From assembly GCA_016708725.1 (NCBI GenBank), contig JADJFE010000008.1, positions 1 through 64,000 of the forward strand: 64,000 nt of DNA, read 5' to 3'. Shown here one piece after another: positions 46,156 to 54,427 of this stretch. The stretch comes from Candidatus Aalborgicola bjergmarkensis (GTDB taxonomy: Bacteria; Pseudomonadota; Gammaproteobacteria; Burkholderiales; Burkholderiaceae_C). Numbering within the stretch: position 1 is the stretch's first letter; every line of letters starts with the position of its first letter. Both the position numbers and the translations under genes were made by a program. The notes under the pieces are model-generated. The model was not told the DNA's origin. It did not search any database and saw only the letters and a list, made by a program, of their open reading frames with translations.

Positions 46156-46908
46156 CTACGGGGAGCCATCAACAACGGGGAGGCATGGGGTCCACTCACC
46201 GTTGATGAGTAACTGCATAGGCTGAAAGCGGGCTTTGTAGTTCATCTTGGGGCTATCTTGTATCCAATACCCCAGGTACACAAAAGGCAATCGCAGGTTC
46301 TTCGCCTGCTCTATTTGCCAAAGGATATTGAAGGTGCCAAAACTGGCAGCCTCATCCGGGTCGAAAAATGTGTAGACCGCCGACAGGCCGTCTTCCAGAA
46401 CATCAATCACCGAAACCATTTTCAAGACACCGTTGCGACCTGGCGCGCGAAACTCGACCAGGCGTGAATTGACATGGCTTTGCAGCAGGAATTGCCTGTA
46501 TTTATCCGCACAGTCGAGATCCATCCCGCCTCCGGGATGGCGCGCATTTTGGTAACGCAGGTACAAGGCGTAATGTTCCGGAACAAAACACAGTTTCGAC
46601 ACGCGCACCGATAAGGATTGGTGCTGCCGCCAGGCTCGGCGTTGGCTGCGACTGGCCTGGAACTGATCGGCAAGCACACGCAGCGGCTTGCACGCTTGAC
46701 AAAAATCGCAACTGGGACGGTAGGTAAATGTGCCACTGCGGCGAAAACCCCGCGCGATCAAATCCGAATACGTGGAATTACTGAGTAAATGGTTGGAAAC
46801 ACCCACGACTTCCGAACGGGCAGTCCTGTCGGGCAGATAACTGCACTCGTAAGCTGCAGTCGTGTAGAACTGCAACACATGCAATGGGAGGTCTTTAAGG
46901 TCTGTCAC
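46156..46908 (-). CDS. bpt: Aspartate/glutamate leucyltransferase (N-end rule)
   Basis: Bpt adds Leu to proteins with N-terminal Asp or Glu, marking them for ClpS/ClpAP. The 250-residue protein has the N-terminal ATE domain with the Cys cluster PSCDFCQACKPLRV (about residue 65) and the C-terminal acyltransferase domain with VYLGYWIQDSPKMNYKARFQP. The GTG at 46908 gives the expected start VTDLKDLPLHVLQFYTTAAYEC. It lies 10 bases after aat; the two enzymes feed the same degradation pathway. The ClpS/ClpA genes are outside the window. Confidence 0.95.
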   Translation of the reverse strand: MTDLKDLPLHVLQFYTTAAYECSYLPDRTARSEVVGVSNHLLSNSTYSDLIARGFRRSGTFTYRPSCDFCQACKPLRVLADQFQASRSQRRAWRQHQSLSVRVSKLCFVPEHYALYLRYQNARHPGGGMDLDCADKYRQFLLQSHVNSRLVEFRAPGRNGVLKMVSVIDVLEDGLSAVYTFFDPDEAASFGTFNILWQIEQAKNLRLPFVYLGYWIQDSPKMNYKARFQPMQLLINGEWTPCLPVVDGSP

Positions 46909-46918
46909 GGTGCTTGGT

Positions 46919-47674
46919 TCAGGCAGACAAAACGTGGTGCCAGTATAGTGGTGTAAAACGCCAGTCAACGCCAGGCGCATCCTGCGCTTGCTGCATATGC
47001 CGCAAAAAAACATCACGTGGCATTTCTGCAGCGCCCATGAATGCCAGATGGGCGGTGTTTTGTTGGCAATCAATCCAGGCAATACCATGTTCGCGACAAA
47101 AACATACTAAAGCAGCCAATGCGATCTTGGATGCATCCGGAATACGAGCGAACATGGATTCGCCGAACACAGCGTGGCCAAGGGCAACACAATACAAGCC
47201 CCCAAGCAACTCACCATCGCACCAGACTTCCACACTGTGCGCAAGACCGGCAGCATGCAAGCGGGTGTATGCACTGACCATATCCGGCAAAATCCAGGTA
47301 CCGGATTGACCACGGCGCGGTGTGCTGGCGCAGGCTTGAATGACAGCCGGGAATGCGCTATCAAAGCGTATTTCGCAGCGGGCATCGTTGATAAACCGGA
47401 CCAACGCCCGACGCAAGGAGCGATGCAGGCGGAATCTGGCAACTTGCAAGACCATGCGCGGATCGGGGCTCCACCAGAGAATGGGCTGATGTTCGCCAAA
47501 CCACGGAAAAATGCCGTTACTGTAGGCGCGCTGCAACGTAGGAACCTCCAGATCAGCGCCAATAGCCAACAGACCCGGAACATCGACCTGAACGGCCTTG
47601 GGCAAAACGATGGGGCCGTTTGGATGCCAGAGTCGGCTTGACCCTGGGGTTCTTGGGGTTGTACCTGTGTTCAT
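46919..47674 (-). CDS. aat: Leucyl/phenylalanyl-tRNA--protein transferase
   Basis: Aat transfers Leu or Phe to proteins with N-terminal Arg or Lys, creating destabilising N-termini for ClpS/ClpAP. The 251-residue protein carries GLLAIGADLEVPTLQRAYSNGIFPWF, ILWWSPDPRMVL, the EVWCDGELLGGLYCVALGHAVFGESMF core and HGIAWIDCQQNTAHLAFMGA. The ATG at 47674 is chosen because the longer frame runs into a tandem 10-bp repeat (47701-47730). bpt follows after 10 bases, forming a two-gene N-degron operon. Confidence 0.96.
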   Translation of the reverse strand: MNTGTTPRTPGSSRLWHPNGPIVLPKAVQVDVPGLLAIGADLEVPTLQRAYSNGIFPWFGEHQPILWWSPDPRMVLQVARFRLHRSLRRALVRFINDARCEIRFDSAFPAVIQACASTPRRGQSGTWILPDMVSAYTRLHAAGLAHSVEVWCDGELLGGLYCVALGHAVFGESMFARIPDASKIALAALVCFCREHGIAWIDCQQNTAHLAFMGAAEMPRDVFLRHMQQAQDAPGVDWRFTPLYWHHVLSA

Positions 47675-47700
47675 ATCTTTGTCATTTTGTCGACCATTGC

Positions 47701-47730
47701 CTTTTCCATCCTTTTCCATCCTTTTCCATC
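47701..47730. repeat. Three tandem copies of a 10-bp unit upstream of aat
   Basis: CTTTTCCATC occurs three times head to tail (a fourth breaks after CT). On the coding strand of aat this reads GATGGAAAAG repeats about 27-56 bases before the ATG, i.e. in the untranslated leader, and could vary in copy number by slippage. The rest of 47675-47985 (311 bp) holds the aat and pckG leaders and no gene. Confidence 0.75.
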
Positions 47731-47985
47731 CTCTCTCCCGGACGCGCCCCGGAAGCTTTGCACGCCAACTTTTGAAGGTCGCCACGCCTAGCGCACCACC
47801 AGCCAAACAATTCTGCCGATAGGAGGTGGTGCATTGACACTATCCTCCCGGTTACGGGTCTGAGAAATGTGCGCTTTGGTGCGAGAATAGCGCGGCTTTT
47901 GGTGTAACCTTCACTTGCTTTGAATGTCCCGTTTCGTTGGCATTCGTTTTCACATAAATTCAAGTTCTTTATTAGGAGTTCCCTT

Positions 47986-49854
47986 ATGGGCATAGATATC
48001 AACACACCCAGTTACGTTAAAAACCCCAAGTTGATCGCCTGGGTGGCCGGTATGGTCGCGCTGACCAAGCCTGCCGCCGTTTACTGGTGTGATGGCTCCG
48101 ACGAAGAATACCAAAACCTGTGCCAGAAACTCGTCGATGCGGGCACCTTCAAAAAACTCAATCCGGTCAAACGCCCCAACAGCTTCCTGGCTTGCTCCGA
48201 CCCCAGCGACGTGGCGCGCGTGGAAGACCGCACGTTCATTTGCAGCGCAAAGAAGGAAAACGCCGGGCCAACCAACAACTGGATGGATCCCGCCGAGATG
48301 CGCAAACTGCTGCAAACCGGCAAGGACGATGGCACACCGGCGCTATTTGACGGCTGTATGCAAGGCCGTACCATGTACGTGGTGCCGTTTTCCATGGGCC
48401 CATTGGGTTCGCACATTGCCCATATTGGCATTGAACTGACCGATAGCGCCTACGTGGCCGTGAACCAGAAGATCATGACCCGCATGGGCAAAGCGGTATT
48501 TGACGTGCTGGGCACGGACGGCGCATTTGTTCCATGCATGCACACTGTTGGCGCTCCATTGGCAGCGGGTCAAGCGGATGTCAAATGGCCGTGCAGCAAG
48601 ACCAAGTACATCGTGCATTACCCCGAAACACGCGAAATCTGGTCCTACGGCTCGGGCTATGGTGGCAACGCCTTGCTGGGCAAGAAGTGCTTTGCCCTGC
48701 GCATCGCATCCAACATGGGCCGCGACCAGGGCTGGCTGGCCGAGCACATGACGGTGCTGGGCGTTACCAGTCCCGAAGGCAAAAAATATTTCTTCGGGGC
48801 CGCCTTCCCCAGCGCCTGTGGCAAGACCAATTTCGCCATGCTGGTGCCGCCTGCTGCCTTTAATGGCTGGAAAGTCACCACCATTGGCGACGACATCGCC
48901 TGGATCAAACCCAGTGCCGACGGCAAACTGTACGCCATCAACCCGGAAGCCGGGTATTTTGGCGTGGCTCCCGGCACCAACTTCCAGACCAACCCCAACT
49001 GCATGGCCAGCCTGAACAAGAACGTCATTTACACCAATGTCGGCCTCACCGACGACGGCGATATATGGTGGGAAGGCATGGAAAAAGACACCGGCAAGTT
49101 TCCCGATCACCTGATCGATTGGCAGGGCAAGGACTGGACACCGGCAATTGCCAAGGAAACCGGCGCCAAGGCCGCACATCCCAATGCCCGCTTCACCGTC
49201 TCAGCCATCAACAACCCGGCACTCGATCCCCAATGGGACGATGCCGATGGGGTGCCGATTGATGCCTTCATCTTTGGCGGACGCCGCTCGACCACCGTGC
49301 CGCTGGTGACTGAAGCGCACAACTGGGTGGAAGGCGTTTACATGGCCGCCACCATGGGCTCCGAGACCACCGCCGCCGCTGCAGGCCAGGCCGGTGTGGT
49401 GCGCCGTGACCCGTTTGCCATGCTGCCCTTCATGGGCTACAACATGAGCGACTACTTCCAGCACTGGCTGAATATGGGCGACAAATTGACCAAGGCTGGC
49501 GCCAGATTGCCACTGATCTACACCACCAACTGGTTCCGCAAAGACGAAAGCGGCAGCTTTGTCTGGCCTGGTTATGGCGACAATATGCGCGTGCTCAAGT
49601 GGATCATCGACCGCATTGAAGGCCGTGCTGCAGGCGAGGATACTGGTTTTGGCGTCATGCCCAAGTACGCTGAAATCACCTGGAATGGCCTGGATTTCAG
49701 CGAGCAGCAGTTCAGAGTCGTCACCAGTCTGGACAAGGACGCCTGGAAGGCAGAAATTGGCCTGCACAGCGAACTCTTCAACCAGCTGGCGTACCACCTG
49801 CCCCAGGAACTGGTCGAAACCAAGGCCCGGCTGGAAAAGAGCCTGGCGGCCTGA
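47986..49854 (+). CDS. pckG: Phosphoenolpyruvate carboxykinase (GTP)
   Basis: Converts oxaloacetate and GTP to PEP and CO2 in gluconeogenesis (or the reverse for anaplerosis). The 622 residues and motifs match the GTP-dependent class: the P-loop FPSACGKTNFAML (about residue 285), DIAWIKP just after it (metal-binding Asp), the substrate-binding FGGRRSTTVPL and the mobile lid near GDNMRVLKWI. The ATG at 47986 follows TTAGGAG. A terminator lies 31 bases after the stop. GTP-type PEPCK is common in Burkholderiales, unlike the ATP-type of enterics. Confidence 0.97.
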   Translation: MGIDINTPSYVKNPKLIAWVAGMVALTKPAAVYWCDGSDEEYQNLCQKLVDAGTFKKLNPVKRPNSFLACSDPSDVARVEDRTFICSAKKENAGPTNNWMDPAEMRKLLQTGKDDGTPALFDGCMQGRTMYVVPFSMGPLGSHIAHIGIELTDSAYVAVNQKIMTRMGKAVFDVLGTDGAFVPCMHTVGAPLAAGQADVKWPCSKTKYIVHYPETREIWSYGSGYGGNALLGKKCFALRIASNMGRDQGWLAEHMTVLGVTSPEGKKYFFGAAFPSACGKTNFAMLVPPAAFNGWKVTTIGDDIAWIKPSADGKLYAINPEAGYFGVAPGTNFQTNPNCMASLNKNVIYTNVGLTDDGDIWWEGMEKDTGKFPDHLIDWQGKDWTPAIAKETGAKAAHPNARFTVSAINNPALDPQWDDADGVPIDAFIFGGRRSTTVPLVTEAHNWVEGVYMAATMGSETTAAAAGQAGVVRRDPFAMLPFMGYNMSDYFQHWLNMGDKLTKAGARLPLIYTTNWFRKDESGSFVWPGYGDNMRVLKWIIDRIEGRAAGEDTGFGVMPKYAEITWNGLDFSEQQFRVVTSLDKDAWKAEIGLHSELFNQLAYHLPQELVETKARLEKSLAA

Positions 49855-49885
49855 AGCCGTAGCCTTGCACAGGCTACCCACCACT

Positions 49886-49916
49886 GAAAAAGCCACCCCA
49901 GCCCGGTGGCTTTTTC
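49886..49916 (+). terminator. Rho-independent terminator after pckG
   Basis: GCCACC (49892-49897) pairs with GGTGGC (49905-49910), extended by an A-run and a T-run of five each, around a CCAGCCC loop. The symmetrical A/T flanks make it bidirectional in form. Confidence 0.88.
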
Positions 49917-49951
49917 GTATCCAAGAGCAAAGATCGGATAGCCATTGCACC

Positions 49952-50845
49952 ATGAAAATCCAGTTGCTATCCGATGTGCATCTGGAAGCGCATCCCCAGT
50001 GGCGGGCACAGCCACTGGCCGGTGCCGACCTTTTGGTGTTGGCCGGAGACATTGGCTCCTACCAGAAGGGATCGCTGCTGACCGACCCCGATTTCGGACT
50101 GGAGCGGTTTTCACCGCACAACGGCTGGCCAACGCCGGTTATTTTTGTCCCCGGCAACCACGAATACGATGCACAGGATTTCGATGCAGCCCAGGAGCGC
50201 CTGCGCGCCACCTGCGCGCGCCTGGGGTTGATCTGGCTGGAGCGCAGCAGCGTGCAGCTTGCTGGCGTGCGCTTTATCGGCACTACGTTGTGGACCGATT
50301 TCGATGCATTAGGGCCATCCGTTGACAATGAACCCAGACGCCAAAGCGCCCAAAGCACTACCAGGCCGCCGCTGCAGCAAGCCATCCAGAAAATCACCGA
50401 GCAAGCGCCTAACCTGCTGGCCCGGCAACTCAAGGCCCGTGAACAAGCCTTTCGCGCCGCCAATTACTACCTGCGAAAAACCCTGACAACGCGCAACGGC
50501 CAGCCTCTGCTGGCGCAGGGTGTGCGCGAGCTGGGACTGGAGTGCCAAGAGTGGCTGCGCGCGGCATTGGCGTTGCCGTTTGCTGGCTCCACGGTGGTAA
50601 TTACCCACTTTGCCCCCAGTTTGCGCAGCGCCGATCCACGCTACGGTCACACCCCCGGCACCGCTGGCTTTTGCAACGCGCTGGACGACTTGTTACCCCT
50701 GGCACAACTCTGGCTGCACGGCCATTTGCACGCCCCCAGCGACTATCGGCACCAAGGCTGCCGTGTGGTAGCCAATCCGCTGGGCTACGCACGCAAACAG
50801 GAACAAAACGGATTTCGTGCGGACCTTTTGATTGGAATCGGGTAG
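49952..50845 (+). CDS. Calcineurin-like metallophosphoesterase
   Basis: The 297-residue cytoplasmic protein has all five metal-site motifs of the family: SDVHLE (residues 7-12), GDIGSY, GNHEYD, ITHFAPS and HGHLHAP near the C-terminus. An insertion (about 105-175, Gln/Thr/Arg-rich) separates the third and fourth motifs. Substrate unknown; members of this group act on nucleotides or other phosphodiesters. The ATG at 49952 begins MKIQLLSDVHLE, the family start; the longer frame overlaps pckG. Confidence 0.9.
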   Translation: MKIQLLSDVHLEAHPQWRAQPLAGADLLVLAGDIGSYQKGSLLTDPDFGLERFSPHNGWPTPVIFVPGNHEYDAQDFDAAQERLRATCARLGLIWLERSSVQLAGVRFIGTTLWTDFDALGPSVDNEPRRQSAQSTTRPPLQQAIQKITEQAPNLLARQLKAREQAFRAANYYLRKTLTTRNGQPLLAQGVRELGLECQEWLRAALALPFAGSTVVITHFAPSLRSADPRYGHTPGTAGFCNALDDLLPLAQLWLHGHLHAPSDYRHQGCRVVANPLGYARKQEQNGFRADLLIGIG

Positions 50846-50863
50846 ATCGTTGTGCAGCCCTTG

Positions 50864-51346
50864 TCAGACCGACTCATCGGGCTTTGCAAAACGCACAGGC
50901 TCGGGGCCATGGCGAACCGTTCTGATAACAACGGTTCCTGCCAATTTATCGTGCCAGCCTTGCTTCCTGCGGTCGAATGCGACCCAGAACAGGCCCAGGC
51001 AAAGAGGAAGTACTGAAATGAAGTACGCAAGATACCGGCCCACGAGTTGCCCAGCCGACGGGGGCTGTCCGGTGACGGCATCCACTATGCGCGCGGAAAT
51101 TGCCATTTTTCCGGGAGTGGCTTGTTTCATGATCCAGAAAGTGATAACTGCGAGTGCGGGAAATACCCACGAGATGAGGAAGTCGGCCGATCCTGCAATC
51201 ACCTCGGTTTCCTCCGGATCGAAGTAGGACCACCCGTAGATGGCAATGAGCAAAGGGCCGCTGACGAGCATTAGCAGTACCGTGTCGATGATCGATGCGC
51301 CAACTCTTACCCAGAATCCCGCGTAAACCATTTCGGTGTTATCCAT
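50864..51346 (-). CDS. RDD-family membrane protein
   Basis: The 160-residue protein has about four hydrophobic helices. The RDD-type N-terminus is GFWVRVGASIIDTVLLMLVSGPLL (Arg and Asp at the expected places in the first helix), the loop TPGKMAISARIVDAVTGQPPS is typical, and the C-terminal part carries WVAFDRRKQGWHDKLAGTVVI. RDD proteins are small membrane proteins, some with transport roles; nothing here fixes the function. It is convergent with the phosphoesterase gene, 18 bases apart. Confidence 0.85.
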   Translation of the reverse strand: MDNTEMVYAGFWVRVGASIIDTVLLMLVSGPLLIAIYGWSYFDPEETEVIAGSADFLISWVFPALAVITFWIMKQATPGKMAISARIVDAVTGQPPSAGQLVGRYLAYFISVLPLCLGLFWVAFDRRKQGWHDKLAGTVVIRTVRHGPEPVRFAKPDESV

Positions 51347-51579
51347 TTTTCATCCTCCATTTCCGTTCAATGATACATTTGACCAGACGTTACCCGAACC
51401 GTTTCGGCAACGATTCGCGTGCCAGGATTCCGTCGACAGCATCCAGTATGCGCACAAGACGGGTTTTTTGTGCCCGGCGCACAATGCTGCCCCCACTCCA
51501 TCGCATAGTGCTGCGTTGCAGTCACAATACGTCCCCTCGAAAAACCGTTTTAAGCAATTCCAATCACAAAGGCAATACC

Positions 51580-52500
51580 GTGTTCAAAAATTTGATGATG
51601 TTTCGCGTTTCCGGCTGGCCCACCGAGCTGGCTCTTCTGGAAGAGGCGCTGGCAAGTGCGCAGTACGTGGAATGCAGTGCGTCGCAGGAAAAATCCATCG
51701 GCTGGGTGCCCCCGCGCGGGCATGCCCACGGCGCTTTGGTCGAGGTCGTCGCTGGCCAGTGGCTGCTGAAGTTGATGATGGAAGTCAAGGTGGTGCCCGC
51801 ATCGGTCATCAAGCGCAAGGTGCAAGAGCGCATGGACCAGATTGAAGCCAGCACCGGGCGCAAACCGGGCAAAAGGGAAAAAAGCGACATCAGCGATGAA
51901 GTGCGTCTGTCCCTGCTGCCCATGGCCTTTAGCAAGCAGTCCAGCACGCAAATCTGGGTTGATCCGTCGCGAGGCTTGCTCTTGACCGATGCCGGAAGCG
52001 AATCGCGCGCCGATGAGCTGATGACCTGCCTGATCAAGGCCATCAGTGGACTGGCGGCACGCCCCATCAACACCAAAACGGCGCCATCCACCGCCATGTC
52101 ACTGTGGCTCTCGACTAAAGAAAGCCCGCCGGGTTTCAGTGTGGATCAGGAATGTGAACTCAAGGCCGCCGACGACTCCGGTGCAACCGTGCGCTATACC
52201 CGCCACTCGCTCGATACCGATGAAGTCAGCCAGCACATCGCCATGGGCAAGGTGCCCACCCGGCTGGCGCTGACCTGGGCCGAGCGCGTGTCCTTCGTGT
52301 TGACCGACACCATGCAACTCAAAAAGATTGCTTTTCTTGAAAGCGTATTTGAAGGTGCCGCGTCCAGCCCGTCCGATGGCAAAGACGACGATTTCGATGC
52401 CGATGTCGCCATTGCCACCGGCGAACTCAGCAAGCTGATTCCAGACTTGATCGAAGCGCTGGGCGGCGAAGTGCTGGCCAATCCGATTGAAGGAGGCTGA
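51580..52500 (+). CDS. rdgC: Recombination-associated protein RdgC
   Basis: RdgC forms a DNA-binding ring dimer that limits RecA filament formation and is often found with mobile DNA defence. The 306-residue protein starts MFKNLMMFRVSGWP (GTG at 51580, AAAGG site 7 bases upstream), the family start. Further matches are SIGWVPPRGH, VKVVPASVIKRKVQER, LLPMAFSKQSSTQIW and the C-terminal half with LALTWAERVSFVLTD. It is the last gene before the CRISPR region. Confidence 0.95.
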   Translation: MFKNLMMFRVSGWPTELALLEEALASAQYVECSASQEKSIGWVPPRGHAHGALVEVVAGQWLLKLMMEVKVVPASVIKRKVQERMDQIEASTGRKPGKREKSDISDEVRLSLLPMAFSKQSSTQIWVDPSRGLLLTDAGSESRADELMTCLIKAISGLAARPINTKTAPSTAMSLWLSTKESPPGFSVDQECELKAADDSGATVRYTRHSLDTDEVSQHIAMGKVPTRLALTWAERVSFVLTDTMQLKKIAFLESVFEGAASSPSDGKDDDFDADVAIATGELSKLIPDLIEALGGEVLANPIEGG

Positions 52501-52653
52501 CACCCACCGACAACCTGACAACCTTCGCTCCCCGTGGCGCAGATCGCCAGGAACTGCGCCAAAACTGCGCCAAAAACACCTCAAACGGCGCCAGAGCTGC
52601 ACAACACCGCACAACACTGCAATGCCATATACCGACCGGGATACTGCGTTCGT

Positions 52654-52675
52654 GTTTCAATCCGCGCCCGCCATC
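52654..52675 (-). repeat. CRISPR repeat 12 (leader-distal), left fragment
   Basis: The first 22 bases of the plus-strand repeat (GTTTCAATCCGCGCCCGCCATC) are followed not by the rest of the repeat but by the mobile element at 52676. The missing half resumes at 53091. The 153 bp before it (52501-52653) contain no gene I can recognise. Confidence 0.9.
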
Positions 52676-53090
52676 GGCTTTCCACTTAAGGCGGGACAGG
52701 CAATGCATTGTCATTCCCGTGCAGGCTGGATGTGATTCCTGTGGGATCGTCGGAAGGCGCGAATTTGTGGCTCTCACCACTCTATACAAAAACATAGCGC
52801 CTCCCGCTTGTTGTATAAGGCGTACAGCCAGATTTGCCTTGAATTTTGCCCTTCAAAACAGGTCAAGGCGATGCTGACACCGCCATGCGGCACCCAAACG
52901 GGCCGTTTTCGGGTGTTTTTTCATGGCAAATCGGGCTGTAAGCCTTATAGGATAAGCGGTAGCAGCTATTGTATCAGGAGCACTTTGGCTTTGAATGGGA
53001 GTTTTCCATCGAGCGCCGGAAGGCGCACAATTTCGTGGTTCCCGCCACTCCCACAAAGTGCCGTAACTGCCCCGCTTTAAGTGGGACGCC
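52676..53090. mobile_element. Dispersed MITE-like element, copy 4, inserted in a CRISPR repeat
   Basis: This 415-bp element starts GGCTTTCCACTTAAGGCGGG and ends CCCGCTTTAAGTGGGACGCC, with the inner palindromic core at 52796-52967. The 8 bases CCGCCATC flank it on both sides (52668-52675 and 53091-53098). Removing the element and one flank restores an exact CRISPR repeat, so the insertion site and target duplication are unambiguous. No transposase frame is inside; mobilisation in trans is implied. Confidence 0.88.
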
Positions 53091-53113
53091 CCGCCATCGC
53101 TGGCGGGCGAACC
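53091..53113 (-). repeat. CRISPR repeat 12, right fragment with duplicated target
   Basis: CCGCCATCGCTGGCGGGCGA followed by ACC completes the repeat interrupted at 52675; its first eight bases are the target duplication. Confidence 0.88.
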
Positions 53114-53218
53114 GAGTGAGCAGCGGTGCCGGATTCGAACCGGATCATAGGACCGGAATAAACCGACCACTAACCATTCCCATTGGAAACAACCGCCCGC
53201 TCCACTTGATTCTAGCCA
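53114..53218. repeat. Module A: over-long inter-repeat interval with T-arm-like motif
   Basis: This 105-bp interval sits between two CRISPR repeats where 33-35 bp is normal. It contains a 21-base block (53128-53148, core GCCGGATTCGAACCGG) and a 32-base block (53173-53204, starting ACCATTCCCATTGG). Both recur identically in the same order at 53630-53650 and 53670-53701. GGATTCGAACC is the complement of the tRNA T-loop consensus. Confidence 0.7.
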
Positions 53219-53255
53219 GTTTCAATCCGCGCCCGCCATCGCTGGCGGGCGAACC
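53219..53255 (-). repeat. CRISPR repeat 11, isolated from the main array
   Basis: An exact copy of the 37-bp repeat, with abnormal intervals on both sides (105 bp to the left, 493 bp to the right). Confidence 0.93.
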
Positions 53256-53543
53256 TTCAGGGATGCCAAGAAAGACGCTTTAGATGTTGATTGGTACAAA
53301 GGCCTGCCGAAGCTGCTTACTCAGCCTGGCGCGGTAATACTTGACTCGACACATCCCAACGAACCGGCTTTTTTGCTTTTCTTTGAAACCGAAGAGCAGG
53401 CCAAGAAAGTGGTTATCCGTGTCAATTACCGTGTCAAGAAACTTGGCCTCGTCAACATTGTTGAAACTGGCCGAAAGGTTGACCTTTCGGGTATCCGGGC
53501 CATGATTGGTCATGGCTACGATTTGATTGAGGGGAGCCTCTGA
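53256..53543 (+). pseudogene. 3' fragment of a phage-like head-morphogenesis gene inside the CRISPR region
   Basis: Directly after repeat 11 the plus strand is open to a TGA at 53541-53543. It reads coherent protein for over 90 codons (...LPKLLTQPGAVILDST..., FLLFFETEEQ, KVVIRVNYRV, IVETGRKVDLSGIRAM, HGYDLIEGSL). There is no start codon; the 5' part is absent. The pattern of Leu-rich strand, VIRVNYR and a closing GYDLIEG resembles the C-terminal PBECR-type domain of Mu-like phage head-morphogenesis proteins, from memory of the family. It is far longer than any spacer. Confidence 0.6.
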
Positions 53544-53613
53544 TGCGGGGCCGGATTCGAACCGGCATCAACGGTGGCCCGCCCCCTTACCCATCGGGGT
53601 ACACCGCATCAGA
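53539..53613 (-). other. tRNA-like hairpin element
   Basis: On the minus strand TCTGATGCGG (53613-53604) and CCGCATCAGA (53548-53539) are perfect 10-bp arms. Inside is a consensus T-arm, GCCGG TTCGAAT CCGGC, and a D-arm-like hairpin (TACCC CGAT GGGTA). The interval between acceptor-like arm and T-arm is only 37 bases and has no clear anticodon stem, so this is not a functional tRNA. It could be a degenerate tRNA or an attachment-site remnant. Confidence 0.4.
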
Positions 53614-53614
53614 G

Positions 53615-53748
53615 ACGGGAGCAAGCGGCGCCGGATTCGAACCGGATCATGCATGCCTTTCGACCTACAACCATTCCCATTGGAAACAACCGCCCGCTCC
53701 ATTCCATTCTAACCATGCCAGCCATTCATACAAGACCAATAGCAGAAT
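53615..53748. repeat. Module B: second copy of the T-arm-like module
   Basis: It repeats the two blocks of module A (53630-53650 and 53670-53701, both identical to A) with different sequence between them. About 47 bases of unrelated sequence then lead into repeat 10. As in module A, a CRISPR repeat follows, so module plus repeat looks duplicated. Confidence 0.65.
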
Positions 53749-54427
53749 GTTTCAATCCGCGCCCACCATCGCTGGCGGGCGAACCTTCATGATGCCAGCC
53801 CACAGCTTGCAATCCTCAATGTTTCAATCCGCGCCCGCCATCGCTGGCGGGCGAACCCAGGCACTGGGCAAGCTGGGCGATAGCGTTGATCTGTTTCAAT
53901 CCGCGCCCGCCATCGCTGGCGGGCGAACCTCTCAGGCTCGACGCTCACGCCGCCAAGATCGACGTTTCAATCCGCGCCCGCCATCGCTGGCGGGCGAACC
54001 CTCGACGCAAATAGGCGCTGGAGACATCGGACTGGTTTCAATCCGCGCCCGCCATCGCTGGCGGGCGAACCGTGGCTATCACACCAACGTTCTCGCCTAT
54101 GACGTTGTTTCAATCCGCGCCCGCCATCGCTGGCGGGCGAACCCACAACGACCTGGAGCAGGGCTACGGCGCTGGCAAGTTTCAATCCGCGCCCGCCATC
54201 GCTGGCGGGCGAACCGATTCGCAATCTCAAATTCAGCCAACGCATTGATGTTTCAATCCGCGCCCGCCATCGCTGGCGGGCGAACCTGTTGTTTGGGGTG
54301 GGGCTCCGCGCACTTGCGCGGTTTCAATCCGCGCCCGCCATCGCTGGCGGGCGAACCGACGGCAAGGGCCAGGCCGCAGACCACCAGGCCGTTTCAATCC
54401 GCGCCCGCCATCGCTGGCGGGCGAACC
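53749..54427 (-). CRISPR. Type I-C CRISPR array, regular part: 10 repeats, 9 spacers
   Basis: Repeats of 37 bp start at 53749, 53821, 53893, 53964, 54035, 54107, 54179, 54250, 54321 and 54391 (plus-strand start GTTTCAATCCGCGCCC, end CTGGCGGGCGAACC). Read on the minus strand they end in GCGCGGATTGAAAC, the type I-C 3' handle, so the array is transcribed leftward from the leader beside cas2. The hairpin CGCCCGC...GCGGGCG is the Cas5c processing site. Spacers are 33-35 bp and all different. The repeat at 53749 has one change (A for G at position 17), the usual degeneration at the leader-distal end. Confidence 0.97.

Noticed and set aside
53539..53613. A complete tRNA gene on the minus strand
   Set aside because: The T-arm and terminal stem look right, but no anticodon stem-loop can be drawn and the body is about four bases short.
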